From Pseudomonadota bacterium (GTDB lineage Bacteria; Myxococcota_A; Polyangia; Polyangiales; Sandaracinaceae), in contig JAEZBP010000555.1 in assembly GCA_023427125.1 (NCBI GenBank), positions 1 through 9,802 on the forward strand: a stretch of DNA of 9,802 bases, given 5' to 3'. Position 1 is the first letter of the stretch. Each line of letters begins with the position of its first letter. Below are positions 1 through 9,579 of this stretch, piece after piece. A model generated the notes under the pieces. That model was not told the DNA's origin, made no database searches, and saw only the letters and a list, made by a program, of their open reading frames with translations. Made by a program: the position numbers and the translations under genes.

Positions 1-44
1 CACTCGACTAGGCGTCGGCAGCGTCAGATGTGAATAAGACACAG
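1..44. other. Sequencing-library adapter (Nextera, with i5 index) left on the contig end
   Basis: This is synthetic sequence, not genome. Bases 12-44 match the 33-base Nextera read-1 transposase adapter at 30 of 33 positions, with differences at 12, 33 and 40; its last 19 bases (26-44) are the Tn5 mosaic end. Bases 4-11 (TCGACTAG) equal the Nextera XT i5 index I remember as S513, and bases 1-3 (CAC) fit the end of the P5 arm that precedes the index. The order P5 end, index, transposase adapter is that of a library molecule. Genuine sequence begins at about 45. Any reading frame crossing this stretch gains artificial residues, such as LCLIHI on the minus strand. Confidence 0.96.
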
Positions 45-413
45 GCTCGGCCCCGAGGCGGCGGTCTCGAGGTGGCGTCGAGCGTCCGCCAACCGGCGCT
101 CCGCGGTGGCGACGAAGCCGAGCTCGAGGTGGACCCGCTGCGGATCGGCGCCGAGCTCGAGCGCCCGCTCGAAGGCGCGGCGCGCTGCCGCGACGTCGCG
201 TTCTGCCTTCGCACGGTAGCCCGCCTCGAGCGCGGCGGTGGCGCTCGATAACCCTTCCTGCGCGGCGACCGGCGCAAGCGGTAGCGTGGCGAGCAGCAAG
301 GTGACGATCGTGGCCGTCGGCACCATCGCGATCGTGGTTGTGCGAGAGACGCGGCGAGCTGCTCGCGATCGCACGCTCGTGGCAGCGTGGATGGCGATCG
401 AGCGACTTCCCAT
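45..413 (-). CDS. Exported TPR-repeat protein, C-terminus missing at the contig end
   Basis: The first 123 residues of a secreted tetratricopeptide-repeat protein are present; the remainder was lost where the contig ends. An automatic call would continue to 24 and add six adapter-encoded residues (LCLIHI). I start it at the ATG at 413-411 because AAGGAG lies about 10 bases upstream; an in-frame ATG at 476 has no such support. The N-terminus has a long basic region (residues 1-28), a hydrophobic stretch (about 31-48) and a likely signal-peptidase I site after VAA at 49-51. Two TPR-like helical hairpins follow (about 57-90 and 91-123), with the A/G/Y/A/L spacing of the repeat. TPRs are protein-interaction scaffolds. 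The gene diverges from wecB across 140 bp. In view of that neighbour it could be the start of an NfrA- or BcsC-like polysaccharide export protein, but other periplasmic TPR proteins fit equally well on what remains. Confidence 0.75.
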
Positions 414-452
414 GCGACCGGCTCCTTCCGGCGCAGCGCTACCCACGCGCCA

Positions 453-464
453 CGCCACGTGGCG
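453..464. promoter_or_regulatory. 12-bp perfect palindrome in the divergent intergenic region (possible operator)
   Basis: CGCCACGTGGCG is a perfect palindrome centred on CACGTG. It lies 40 bp upstream of the TPR gene start and 89 bp upstream of wecB, inside the only stretch able to hold both divergent promoters (414-553). Position and symmetry suit a dimeric regulator, but GC-rich palindromes of this length can arise by chance and no second copy was seen. I saw no convincing -35/-10 pair in 414-553. Confidence 0.25.
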
Positions 465-553
465 GCGAGGCAACACGCATGCCCGGCCACGACGGATGAT
501 TCCGCGACCTCTGGAACGAGCGTTGCGTAGCCGTGGCGCCGAGGAGGTTGTCG

Positions 554-1732
554 ATGAGCCACAACGAGGCAGCGCACGCGCTCTGTGTGTTTGGAACGCG
601 TCCGGAGGCCATCAAACAGGCACCCGTGGTGTGGGCGATGCGATCGCGGAGCGACCGTTTTCGAGTGACCACGCTGAGCACCGGTCAGCACCGCGAGATG
701 CTCCGCCCGATGCTCGAGCTCTTGGATCTGACGCCCGAGCTCGAGCTCGATCTGATGCGCCCGAACCAGACCCTCGCGGACGTCACCGCTCGCTGCATGC
801 GCATGATGGACGACGTGCTCGACGGGCTGCGGCCCGACATGGTGGTCGTCCAGGGCGACACCACCACGGCGATGGCCGCCGCCATGGCGGCGTTCTACCG
901 GCGCATCCCGGTGGCGCACGTCGAGGCGGGGCTCCGCAGCGGCAGCATGTCCGAGCCCTTCCCCGAGGAGGCGAACCGCTGCGTGATCGATCTCTTCGCG
1001 CGCTGGCTCTTCGCGCCGACCGAGGCGGCCGCCGCGCTCCTGCGCTCGGAGGGCGTCGACGAGGGCCGCGTCTTCGTCACCGGCAACACGGTCGTCGACG
1101 CGCTCCATCACGTGAAGAAGAAGCTCGGCGCGCGCGACCTCTCGATCGAGGGCGTCCCGGCCGACGCGCTCGCGGGCGAGCGGCGTCTCGTCCTCGTGAC
1201 CTGTCACCGGCGAGAGTCCTTCGGCCGAGGCGTCGAGGAGGTCTGCGCGGCGATCAAGATGCTGGCGACACATCACCGGGACGCTCTCTTCGTCTACCCG
1301 GTGCATCTCAATCCGTCGATCCTCGGGCCCGTGCGCGAGCGCCTCGGCGGGATCGAGAACGTCGCGCTGGTCCCGCCGCAGCCCTACGACGGCTTCCTCG
1401 CGCTCCTCTCCCGCGCGTACTTGGTGCTGACCGACTCGGGAGGCGTGCAGGAGGAGGCGCCGAGCTTCGACGTGCCGGTCCTCGTGATGCGCAACCGAAC
1501 CGAGCGCCCGGAGGGCGTGGTGGCGGGGTGCGCGCGGCTGGTCGGCGTGGACGCCGAGCACATCGTCGACGCGGCCGATCGGGTCCTCGTCGATCGCGCG
1601 CTCCACGCGCAGATGGCTCGGGCGGCGAGCCCCTACGGCGACGGGCACGCCGGCGAGCGCATCGCGCGCGCGCTCGCCGGGGACGAGGCGTCGTACGAGC
1701 TCGACGCCTCCATCTCCACGGCGCCCGCGTGA
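554..1732 (+). CDS. wecB: UDP-N-acetylglucosamine 2-epimerase (non-hydrolysing)
   Basis: This cytoplasmic enzyme interconverts UDP-GlcNAc and UDP-ManNAc, the precursor for ManNAc or ManNAcA residues in surface glycans. The 392-residue product has the usual family length and two Rossmann-like lobes. Visible family signatures are FGTRPEAIK (13-21), GQHREM (44-49), QGDTTT (100-105), HVEAGLRSG (122-130), PFPEEANR (135-142), GNTVVDAL (177-184), CHRRESFG (217-224), HLNP (251-254), LTDSGGVQEEAP (292-303) and RTERPE (315-320). The residues equivalent to E. coli WecB D95, E117, E131 and H213 are D102, E124, E138 and H218, so it should be active. I chose the ATG at 554 because GAGGAGG lies 6 bases upstream and the product then starts just before the first beta strand; a GTG at 533 is less likely. 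Its stop overlaps the next start by one base (TGATG), so the two are probably translationally coupled. Epimerases that hydrolyse UDP belong to a related family, but the conserved set here fits the non-hydrolysing type. Confidence 0.96.
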   Translation: MSHNEAAHALCVFGTRPEAIKQAPVVWAMRSRSDRFRVTTLSTGQHREMLRPMLELLDLTPELELDLMRPNQTLADVTARCMRMMDDVLDGLRPDMVVVQGDTTTAMAAAMAAFYRRIPVAHVEAGLRSGSMSEPFPEEANRCVIDLFARWLFAPTEAAAALLRSEGVDEGRVFVTGNTVVDALHHVKKKLGARDLSIEGVPADALAGERRLVLVTCHRRESFGRGVEEVCAAIKMLATHHRDALFVYPVHLNPSILGPVRERLGGIENVALVPPQPYDGFLALLSRAYLVLTDSGGVQEEAPSFDVPVLVMRNRTERPEGVVAGCARLVGVDAEHIVDAADRVLVDRALHAQMARAASPYGDGHAGERIARALAGDEASYELDASISTAPA

Positions 1733-2721
1733 TGCGGACGCTGCTCGCCATCGTCCTAGGCCTCGCGCTCTCGATGGCGAGCGCGGCGCGAGCTTGTCCC
1801 GGCGGGATCGACGCCACCTTCATCCAGCTCCACGACGAGCAGCTCCGCTGGGGCGGCGCGGAGTGGGCGCGGGCGGCCACCGATCTGCGCAGGCTCGGCA
1901 TCTCGACGGTGATCGTGCAGTACACCGGCGACGAGCAGGGCTCGTTCGGGGAGCGCTACGGCGGGCGCTCCATCGCCCACCTCCTCGCGGCGGCGGGGCA
2001 GCGGGGGATCGAGGTCTGGGTCGGTCTCGACGAGGCGCCGAGCTGGCCTCGCGTGGCGCCCCCGCGCTTCTCTCCGCTGAGCGACGAGCGGCGCGCGGCG
2101 GAGCTGGCTCGCCTCTGCGCTTCGCACGCGAGCTGCGCGGGCTTCTATCTCTCGCCGGAGATCGACGACACCACCTGGTCCGATCGCATCTCGCAGCTGC
2201 GCGCTCGCGTGCGGCGGAGCGTGAGCGTCCTGCGCAGCCACCGGCCGCGGGCGCGCGTGTCGATCGCGCCCTTCTTCACCCGCCGGCTCGGACCGGCCGC
2301 CTACGCGCGCTTTCTGGTCGCGCTCCTCCACGGCGCCGACATCGACGTGGTGATGCTGCAAGGCGGGACCGGCACCGGGCGCGCGAGCCCGGCCGACGCG
2401 CGGATGTACTACCGCGCGCTCGCGCCGGTCCTGCGCGCGCGCGGTGTGGACACCTGGCTCGTGGTGGAGCTCTTCGATCAGATGTCCGGCACGCCGTGGG
2501 ACGAGCGCCCGTTCAGCGCGAGGCCGGCCACCATCGACGTGGTGAGGCGAGCGCTCCTCGCCGACGAGCGTGGCCTCGAGCATCGCGTCGCCTTCAGCGT
2601 CCTCGACTACATGAGCGGTCCGGATCCGCGCGCGCGCCGCCTGCGGGCCGACTACCGTGCGTTCTGCCGGCGCCGCGCCGATCGAGTCGTCCCCATTGCG
2701 GAGAGGGCGTCCTCGCGGTAG
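1732..2721 (+). CDS. Secreted DUF4434 glycoside-hydrolase-like TIM-barrel protein
   Basis: This 329-residue exported protein has a Sec signal peptide (hydrophobic 4-18, cleavage near ASAARA at 16-21); no lipobox precedes C22. The body resembles the DUF4434 family, which is predicted to fold as a TIM barrel related to glycoside hydrolases. Landmarks are ATFIQLHDEQLRW (28-40), GISTVIVQYT (56-65), GIEVWVGLD (92-100), GFYLSPEIDD (137-146), RVSIAPFF (175-182), DIDVVMLQGGTGTG (203-216), VVELFDQ (244-250) and VAFSVLDYMSG (286-296). E143 and E246 follow predicted strands where retaining barrel hydrolases carry acid/base and nucleophile; this is inference. The start overlaps the wecB stop, so the protein probably acts on, or helps assemble, the polymer built from the sugar WecB supplies. 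As I recall it, E. coli YbcH, encoded beside nfrA and nfrB, is a DUF4434 protein. Substrate and activity are unknown. Confidence 0.85.
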   Translation: MRTLLAIVLGLALSMASAARACPGGIDATFIQLHDEQLRWGGAEWARAATDLRRLGISTVIVQYTGDEQGSFGERYGGRSIAHLLAAAGQRGIEVWVGLDEAPSWPRVAPPRFSPLSDERRAAELARLCASHASCAGFYLSPEIDDTTWSDRISQLRARVRRSVSVLRSHRPRARVSIAPFFTRRLGPAAYARFLVALLHGADIDVVMLQGGTGTGRASPADARMYYRALAPVLRARGVDTWLVVELFDQMSGTPWDERPFSARPATIDVVRRALLADERGLEHRVAFSVLDYMSGPDPRARRLRADYRAFCRRRADRVVPIAERASSR

Positions 2722-2730
2722 GCGTCGGCC

Positions 2731-3918
2731 ATGTCTTCCGAGCGCACGAGCCACCACCTCGACACCCTGCACCTGGACACGCTCGCCATCCACGCCGGCC
2801 AGGAGCCGGATCCCGTCAGCGGCGCGGTGATGACGCCGATCGTCCTCGCGAGCACGTTCGCGCAGGACGGCCCCGGCAACCACAAGGGCTTCGAGTACGC
2901 GCGCACCGGCAACCCCACGCGCAACACGCTCGAGCGCTGCCTCGCCGCGCTCGAGGGCGGCAAGCACGGCCTGGCGTTCGCCTCGGGATGCGCCGCGATG
3001 ACCACCTTCCTGCACACGCTCCGCCCCGGCGATCACGTCGTGGCGAGCGACGACGTGTACGGCGGGAGCTTCCGGATCCTCGACAAGGTCATGAAGCCGC
3101 TCGGCGTCGCGACCACCCAGGTCGACATGACCGATCCGGCGAACGTGGAGCGCGCGATCCGCCCGGAGACGAAGGTGCTCTGGGTCGAGACGCCCACCAA
3201 CCCGATGCTCAAGCTCGCCGACATCCGTCAGGTGGCGTCGATCGCCCGCGCGCGGGGCATCTGCACGGTCGTCGACAACACCTTCGCGACGCCGATGCTG
3301 CAGCGCCCGCTCGAGCTCGGCGCGGACGTGGTCGTGCACTCGACGACGAAGTACCTGAACGGCCACAGCGACGCGGTCGGCGGCGTGCTCATCACCTCGG
3401 ACGACGCGCTCGCCGAGCGCCTGCGCTTTCTGCAGAACGCGATGGGCGCGGTCCCCTCGCCCTTCGACAGCTACCTCGTCCTGCGCGGCGTCAAGACGCT
3501 GCCGATCCGCATGGAGCGCCACTGCCGCTCGGCCGCATCGATCGCGCGCTGGCTCGAGGCGCAGCCGGGGGTCGAGCGGGTCTACTACCCGGGCCTCCCC
3601 TCGCACCCGCAGAGCGCGCTCGCGAGCGCGCAGATGAGCGCCCCCGGCGGGATGATCTCGTTCGTCGTGAAGGGCGGCCTCTCCGCGGCGACCGCGCTCC
3701 TGCGCACGGTGAAGGTCTTCGTGTGCGCGGAGAGCCTCGGCGGCGTCGAGTCGCTCATCGAGCACCCCGCGATCATGACCCACGGCTCGGTGCCCAAGGA
3801 GGCGCGCGCGGCGCTCGGGATCGCCGACGGCCTGATCCGCATCTCGGTGGGCCTCGAGGCCGAGGACGATCTGCGCGCGGATCTGGCCGCCGCCCTCGAC
3901 GCGGCGCGCAGCGTGTAG
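2731..3918 (+). CDS. Cystathionine gamma-synthase / gamma-lyase family PLP enzyme
   Basis: This is a 395-residue Cys/Met-metabolism PLP enzyme of fold type I, full length. Key residues are all present: YARTGNPT (56-63), in which Y56 and R58 bind phosphate across the dimer; SGCAAM (85-90); DDVYGGS (107-113) with the PLP-stacking Y110; ETPTNP (153-158); D182 in VVDNTF, which pairs with the pyridine nitrogen; K207 in HSTTKYLNGHSD, the Schiff-base lysine; and AESLGGVESLIEHPAIMTH (333-351). Synthases (MetB: O-acyl-homoserine plus cysteine to cystathionine) and lyases (MccB/CTH: cystathionine to cysteine) share all of these, so I do not choose between them. The start has only a weak Shine-Dalgarno site, but it is 9 bp after the DUF4434 stop and no other start fits. 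It is probably co-transcribed with wecB and the DUF4434 gene, with no evident functional link. Residues 9-18 are a tandem HLDTL duplication ahead of the usual LAIHAGQ opening. Confidence 0.93.
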   Translation: MSSERTSHHLDTLHLDTLAIHAGQEPDPVSGAVMTPIVLASTFAQDGPGNHKGFEYARTGNPTRNTLERCLAALEGGKHGLAFASGCAAMTTFLHTLRPGDHVVASDDVYGGSFRILDKVMKPLGVATTQVDMTDPANVERAIRPETKVLWVETPTNPMLKLADIRQVASIARARGICTVVDNTFATPMLQRPLELGADVVVHSTTKYLNGHSDAVGGVLITSDDALAERLRFLQNAMGAVPSPFDSYLVLRGVKTLPIRMERHCRSAASIARWLEAQPGVERVYYPGLPSHPQSALASAQMSAPGGMISFVVKGGLSAATALLRTVKVFVCAESLGGVESLIEHPAIMTHGSVPKEARAALGIADGLIRISVGLEAEDDLRADLAAALDAARSV

Positions 3919-3932
3919 CCCCTCCCGGTAAC

Positions 3933-3962
3933 TGGACGGGCGCGGTGGGCCGTTGCTAGCCT
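3933..3962 (+). promoter_or_regulatory. Weak candidate promoter for the lipoprotein gene
   Basis: TGGACG (3933-3938) and TAGCCT (3957-3962) are 18 bp apart and match the -35 and -10 consensus at 4/6 and 3/6. They would give a leader of about 35 bases before the lipoprotein start at 4005. The gap 3919-4004 otherwise holds only small inverted repeats, such as CCGC-ACATT-GCGG at 3964-3976, and no T-rich terminator after the upstream gene, so read-through from that gene is also possible. Confidence 0.25.
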
Positions 3963-4004
3963 GCCGCACATTGCGGGTCATGAAGGCTCGCGGGGAGAGC
4001 GCGG

Positions 4005-4640
4005 ATGCTTCGAATCGTCCTTTCGACCATGGGCCTCGTCCTTCTGCTCGGGCTCGCCGGGTGCGGCGACCCGAACGCCGGCGCCCTCTATGCGGACATT
4101 CAGTACGCGACCCGCTGCGAGATGACGCTCGGCTGCTCGGGCGTGGTGGACCACGACATCTGCGGGTTCAACCGGAGCGACCCCTGCGTGGAGGGCGCGC
4201 CGGAGCCGAGCCTGAGCTGCAGCGCGACGGAGGCCGACGGCACCCGCTCGCTCCGCTTCAGCGCGAGTCAGGGCAGCGGGTTCTCGATCTCGGTGAGCGG
4301 CCTCGTCGTCCCCACCAACGGCGGCTCCGCGATGGGCAGCTCCTGCCGGGTCACCGTGCTGGAGGGCGCGAACACCTACCAAGGCAGCTGCGGCGGCTCG
4401 CCGCCGAGCGAGGCCCAGCCCTGCCAGATCAGCGACGTCGTGTTCATCGACGACGAGGGCAACCCCACGTTCGAGGCGCGCGTCTTCTGTCAGTTCCTCC
4501 AGAACCAGGCCAGCCCGTCGCTCGAGATCGAGGTCACGGCCGTCGGGGCCGGACCCACGCCGGCGAGCACCCCCGCGCGCTTCCGCTTCGCGAACTGCAG
4601 CGGCCTGACGTGCACCGCCGACACCTGCGCGTCCCTGTGA
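4005..4640 (+). CDS. Cysteine-rich lipoprotein of unknown function
   Basis: The 211-residue product starts with a lipoprotein signal: M-L-R, a hydrophobic run (4-17) and the lipobox LAGC with the lipidated cysteine at 20. The residues after C20 are G-D, so final placement (inner or outer membrane) is not clear. GGGGAG at 3992-3997, 7 bases before the ATG, supports the start. The mature part has twelve more cysteines (38, 44, 53, 61, 72, 114, 129, 140, 162, 198, 203, 208), an even number that would suit up to six disulfides outside the cytoplasm. It is rich in Ser, Gly and Thr, with alternating polar/hydrophobic stretches (about 82-120 and 144-182) suggesting beta structure. I recognise no domain. 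Such lipoproteins are common in large myxobacterial genomes. It appears to be a single-gene unit, convergent with the spoVR operon. Confidence 0.85.
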   Translation: MLRIVLSTMGLVLLLGLAGCGDPNAGALYADIQYATRCEMTLGCSGVVDHDICGFNRSDPCVEGAPEPSLSCSATEADGTRSLRFSASQGSGFSISVSGLVVPTNGGSAMGSSCRVTVLEGANTYQGSCGGSPPSEAQPCQISDVVFIDDEGNPTFEARVFCQFLQNQASPSLEIEVTAVGAGPTPASTPARFRFANCSGLTCTADTCASL

Positions 4641-4685
4641 TCCGGGGGCAGCTGTGAGCCGGGGGCAGCTGTGAGCCGAGGGCAG
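4635..4685. repeat. 17-bp direct tandem repeat, three copies, at the lipoprotein stop codon
   Basis: Three contiguous 17-base units (4635-4651, 4652-4668, 4669-4685) share the form CTGTGAKCCGRGGGCAG. They differ only at unit position 7 (T in the first, G in the others) and position 11 (A in the last). The TGA in unit 1 is the stop codon of the lipoprotein gene. Since 17 is not a multiple of three, the copies place TGA in each of the three plus-strand frames. Unit junctions create the palindrome CAGCTG. The likely origin is replication slippage; the array lies between two convergent genes and could help stop read-through translation. Confidence 0.9.
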
Positions 4686-4689
4686 CGCC

Positions 4690-6231
<1,542 letters not shown>

Positions 6232-6235
6232 ACCT

Positions 6236-7348
6236 CTACTTGCCCTTGCCGAGGAAGTCGCGGATCGAGCCGACGATGGCGTCACGATCGCGGATCTCGC
6301 TGGTGATCAATCGGTCGTCGTCCTTCAGGTGCTCGCGCAGATCCTTGATGAACTGCCCCGAGCCGTAGGGGCTCTCGACCTGCCCGTAGCAGAACACGTT
6401 GGAGGCAGGCAGCAGCTTCTTCCGCATGAGCTCGATGCAGAGGAGCGTGTCGTCCACGCTCCAGTTGTCGCCGTCGGAGAAGTGGAAGGGGTAGATGTTC
6501 CACTCGGTCGGCGGGTAGTCGTCCTCGATCATCTGGACGGCGAGCTTGTAGGCGCTCGAGATCATCGTCCCGCCCGACTCGCGCGTGCGGAAGAACGTGT
6601 CGCGGTCGACCTCGCGCGCCACGGCGTCGTGGATGATGAAGCGGGTCTCGACGCCCTTGTACTGGCGCTGCAGCCACGCATCGAGCCAGAACGACTCGAT
6701 CCGCACGATCTCCTTCTGCTCGTCGCCCATCGAGCCGGAGACGTCCATCATGTAGAGGATGACCGCGTTGGCGACCGGCTCCTCCTCGGTCTTCCACGAC
6801 CGATAGCGCATGTCGTCGCGCATCGGGATCACGATCGGGTTCTTCGGGTCGTACTTGCCCATCGTGATCTGGCGCTTGAGCGCGGCCTTGTAGCTGCGCT
6901 TGAAGTGCCGGAGCGAGTTGGGCCCGACCCGCCGGATCCCGACGTAGCGATCCTTCTGGTCGACGATCTTGCTCTTGCCGCGGTGCTCGATGTTCGGCAG
7001 CTCGAGCTCCTCGCCGAGGATCTCGGCGAGCTCGTCGAGCGTCACGTCGACCTCGAGGACGTGCTGGCCGGGGTCCTTGCCGGCCTGCCCCTGCCCGCCC
7101 TGACCCTGCTGCTGCTCACCGCCGAGCGGATCGCCCTCCTCGCCGTCTCCCTGCCCGACGCCCCCCTTCTGCTTGTCTCCGTAGCGCAGCTTGGGGATGT
7201 CGATCTGCGGGATGGGGATGGACCCGACGTCCTTCCCCTGCTTCCCGATCAGCTCTCCCTGCGAGATGTAGTGGCGGAGGTTCTTCCGAATACGACCACG
7301 GACGATCTGCTTGAACCGCCCGTGGTCCTGGTCGATGCGGAGGGACAC
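6236..7348 (-). CDS. yeaH: DUF444 (YeaH/YhbH) protein with a von Willebrand A-like MIDAS
   Basis: The 370-residue cytoplasmic protein belongs to the DUF444 family (E. coli YeaH, B. subtilis YhbH). Its N-terminus RFKQIVRGRIRKNLRHYIS (11-29) and IPIPQIDIPKLRYG (44-57) are family typical. Next comes a low-complexity Gly/Gln/Asp/Glu linker (about 61-96). The C-terminal half is a vWA-like domain: DVSGSM (202-207) supplies the D-x-S-x-S of a metal-ion-dependent adhesion site, completed by T261 in SGGT and D292 in FSDGDNW, so the metal site looks intact. The start is GTG (7348-7346), giving M-S-L-R-I-D, with a close AGGGG as the likely ribosome site. It lies 45 bp after prkA and 4 bp before spoVR, so the three genes probably form one transcript. 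Pairing of an AAA+ ATPase with a MIDAS protein recalls MoxR–vWA systems; a chaperone or substrate-adaptor role is inference. Confidence 0.94.
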   Translation of the reverse strand: MSLRIDQDHGRFKQIVRGRIRKNLRHYISQGELIGKQGKDVGSIPIPQIDIPKLRYGDKQKGGVGQGDGEEGDPLGGEQQQGQGGQGQAGKDPGQHVLEVDVTLDELAEILGEELELPNIEHRGKSKIVDQKDRYVGIRRVGPNSLRHFKRSYKAALKRQITMGKYDPKNPIVIPMRDDMRYRSWKTEEEPVANAVILYMMDVSGSMGDEQKEIVRIESFWLDAWLQRQYKGVETRFIIHDAVAREVDRDTFFRTRESGGTMISSAYKLAVQMIEDDYPPTEWNIYPFHFSDGDNWSVDDTLLCIELMRKKLLPASNVFCYGQVESPYGSGQFIKDLREHLKDDDRLITSEIRDRDAIVGSIRDFLGKGK

Positions 7349-7393
7349 GCCCCTAGTCTATAGGCGCGGTCGGGGCCTGGCTATGGCGGCGGG

Positions 7394-9454
<2,061 letters not shown>

Positions 9455-9463
9455 GAATCCTCC

Positions 9464-9486
9464 CGGCCGCTGTCCCAGCGCGGCCG
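9464..9486 (-). promoter_or_regulatory. Hairpin abutting the prkA ribosome-binding site
   Basis: CGGCCGC and GCGGCCG (7 bp, perfect) form an inverted repeat in the prkA leader. An alternative fold pairs CGCTG with CAGCG around a GGA loop and continues with CGGC/GCCG after a two-base bulge. The stem's last base is the first G of the Shine-Dalgarno sequence GGGAGGA (9458-9464), so the fold could tune ribosome access if transcription starts upstream of it. The start point is unknown. The 125-bp stretch 9455-9579 also has to carry the promoter of the divergent gene; I saw no clear -35/-10 pair for either. Confidence 0.4.
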
Positions 9487-9579
9487 TGCTCGGTAGCGTA
9501 ACATCGCTCGCGCCCGCACGCCTCTACCCGGAGGCAACCGAGCAGAGCGGCGCTGTGCCTGCTACGTTCGTGGAGGTCG

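Noticed and set aside
26..44. Tn5/IS50 mosaic end, suggesting a transposon boundary
   Set aside because: It is preceded by the rest of the Nextera adapter and an i5 index, so it is library DNA, not a natural transposon end.
24..44. C-terminal residues LCLIHI of the TPR protein
   Set aside because: They are encoded by adapter sequence; the genuine frame ends at about base 45.
533..553. GTG start for wecB at 533
   Set aside because: The ATG at 554 has a strong, well-spaced GAGGAGG and gives the normal family N-terminus; the GTG would place that ribosome site inside the gene.
238..1731. Long upstream extension in the frame of the DUF4434 gene
   Set aside because: It overlaps wecB in another frame and yields an Arg-rich low-complexity product. 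The true start is the signal-peptide ATG at 1732.
1756..3981. 741-codon minus-strand frame across the DUF4434 and PLP-enzyme genes, and its plus-strand counterpart at 1794-3959
   Set aside because: Both are Arg/Ala/His-rich shadows of conserved genes in other frames and have no domain signature.
4635..4685. CRISPR-like array
   Set aside because: The units are contiguous, 17 bp long, with no spacers and no cas genes nearby.
9490..9579. Sigma-54 promoter in front of prkA
   Set aside because: A GGCAC motif is present, but the GC doublet at the required spacing is absent.
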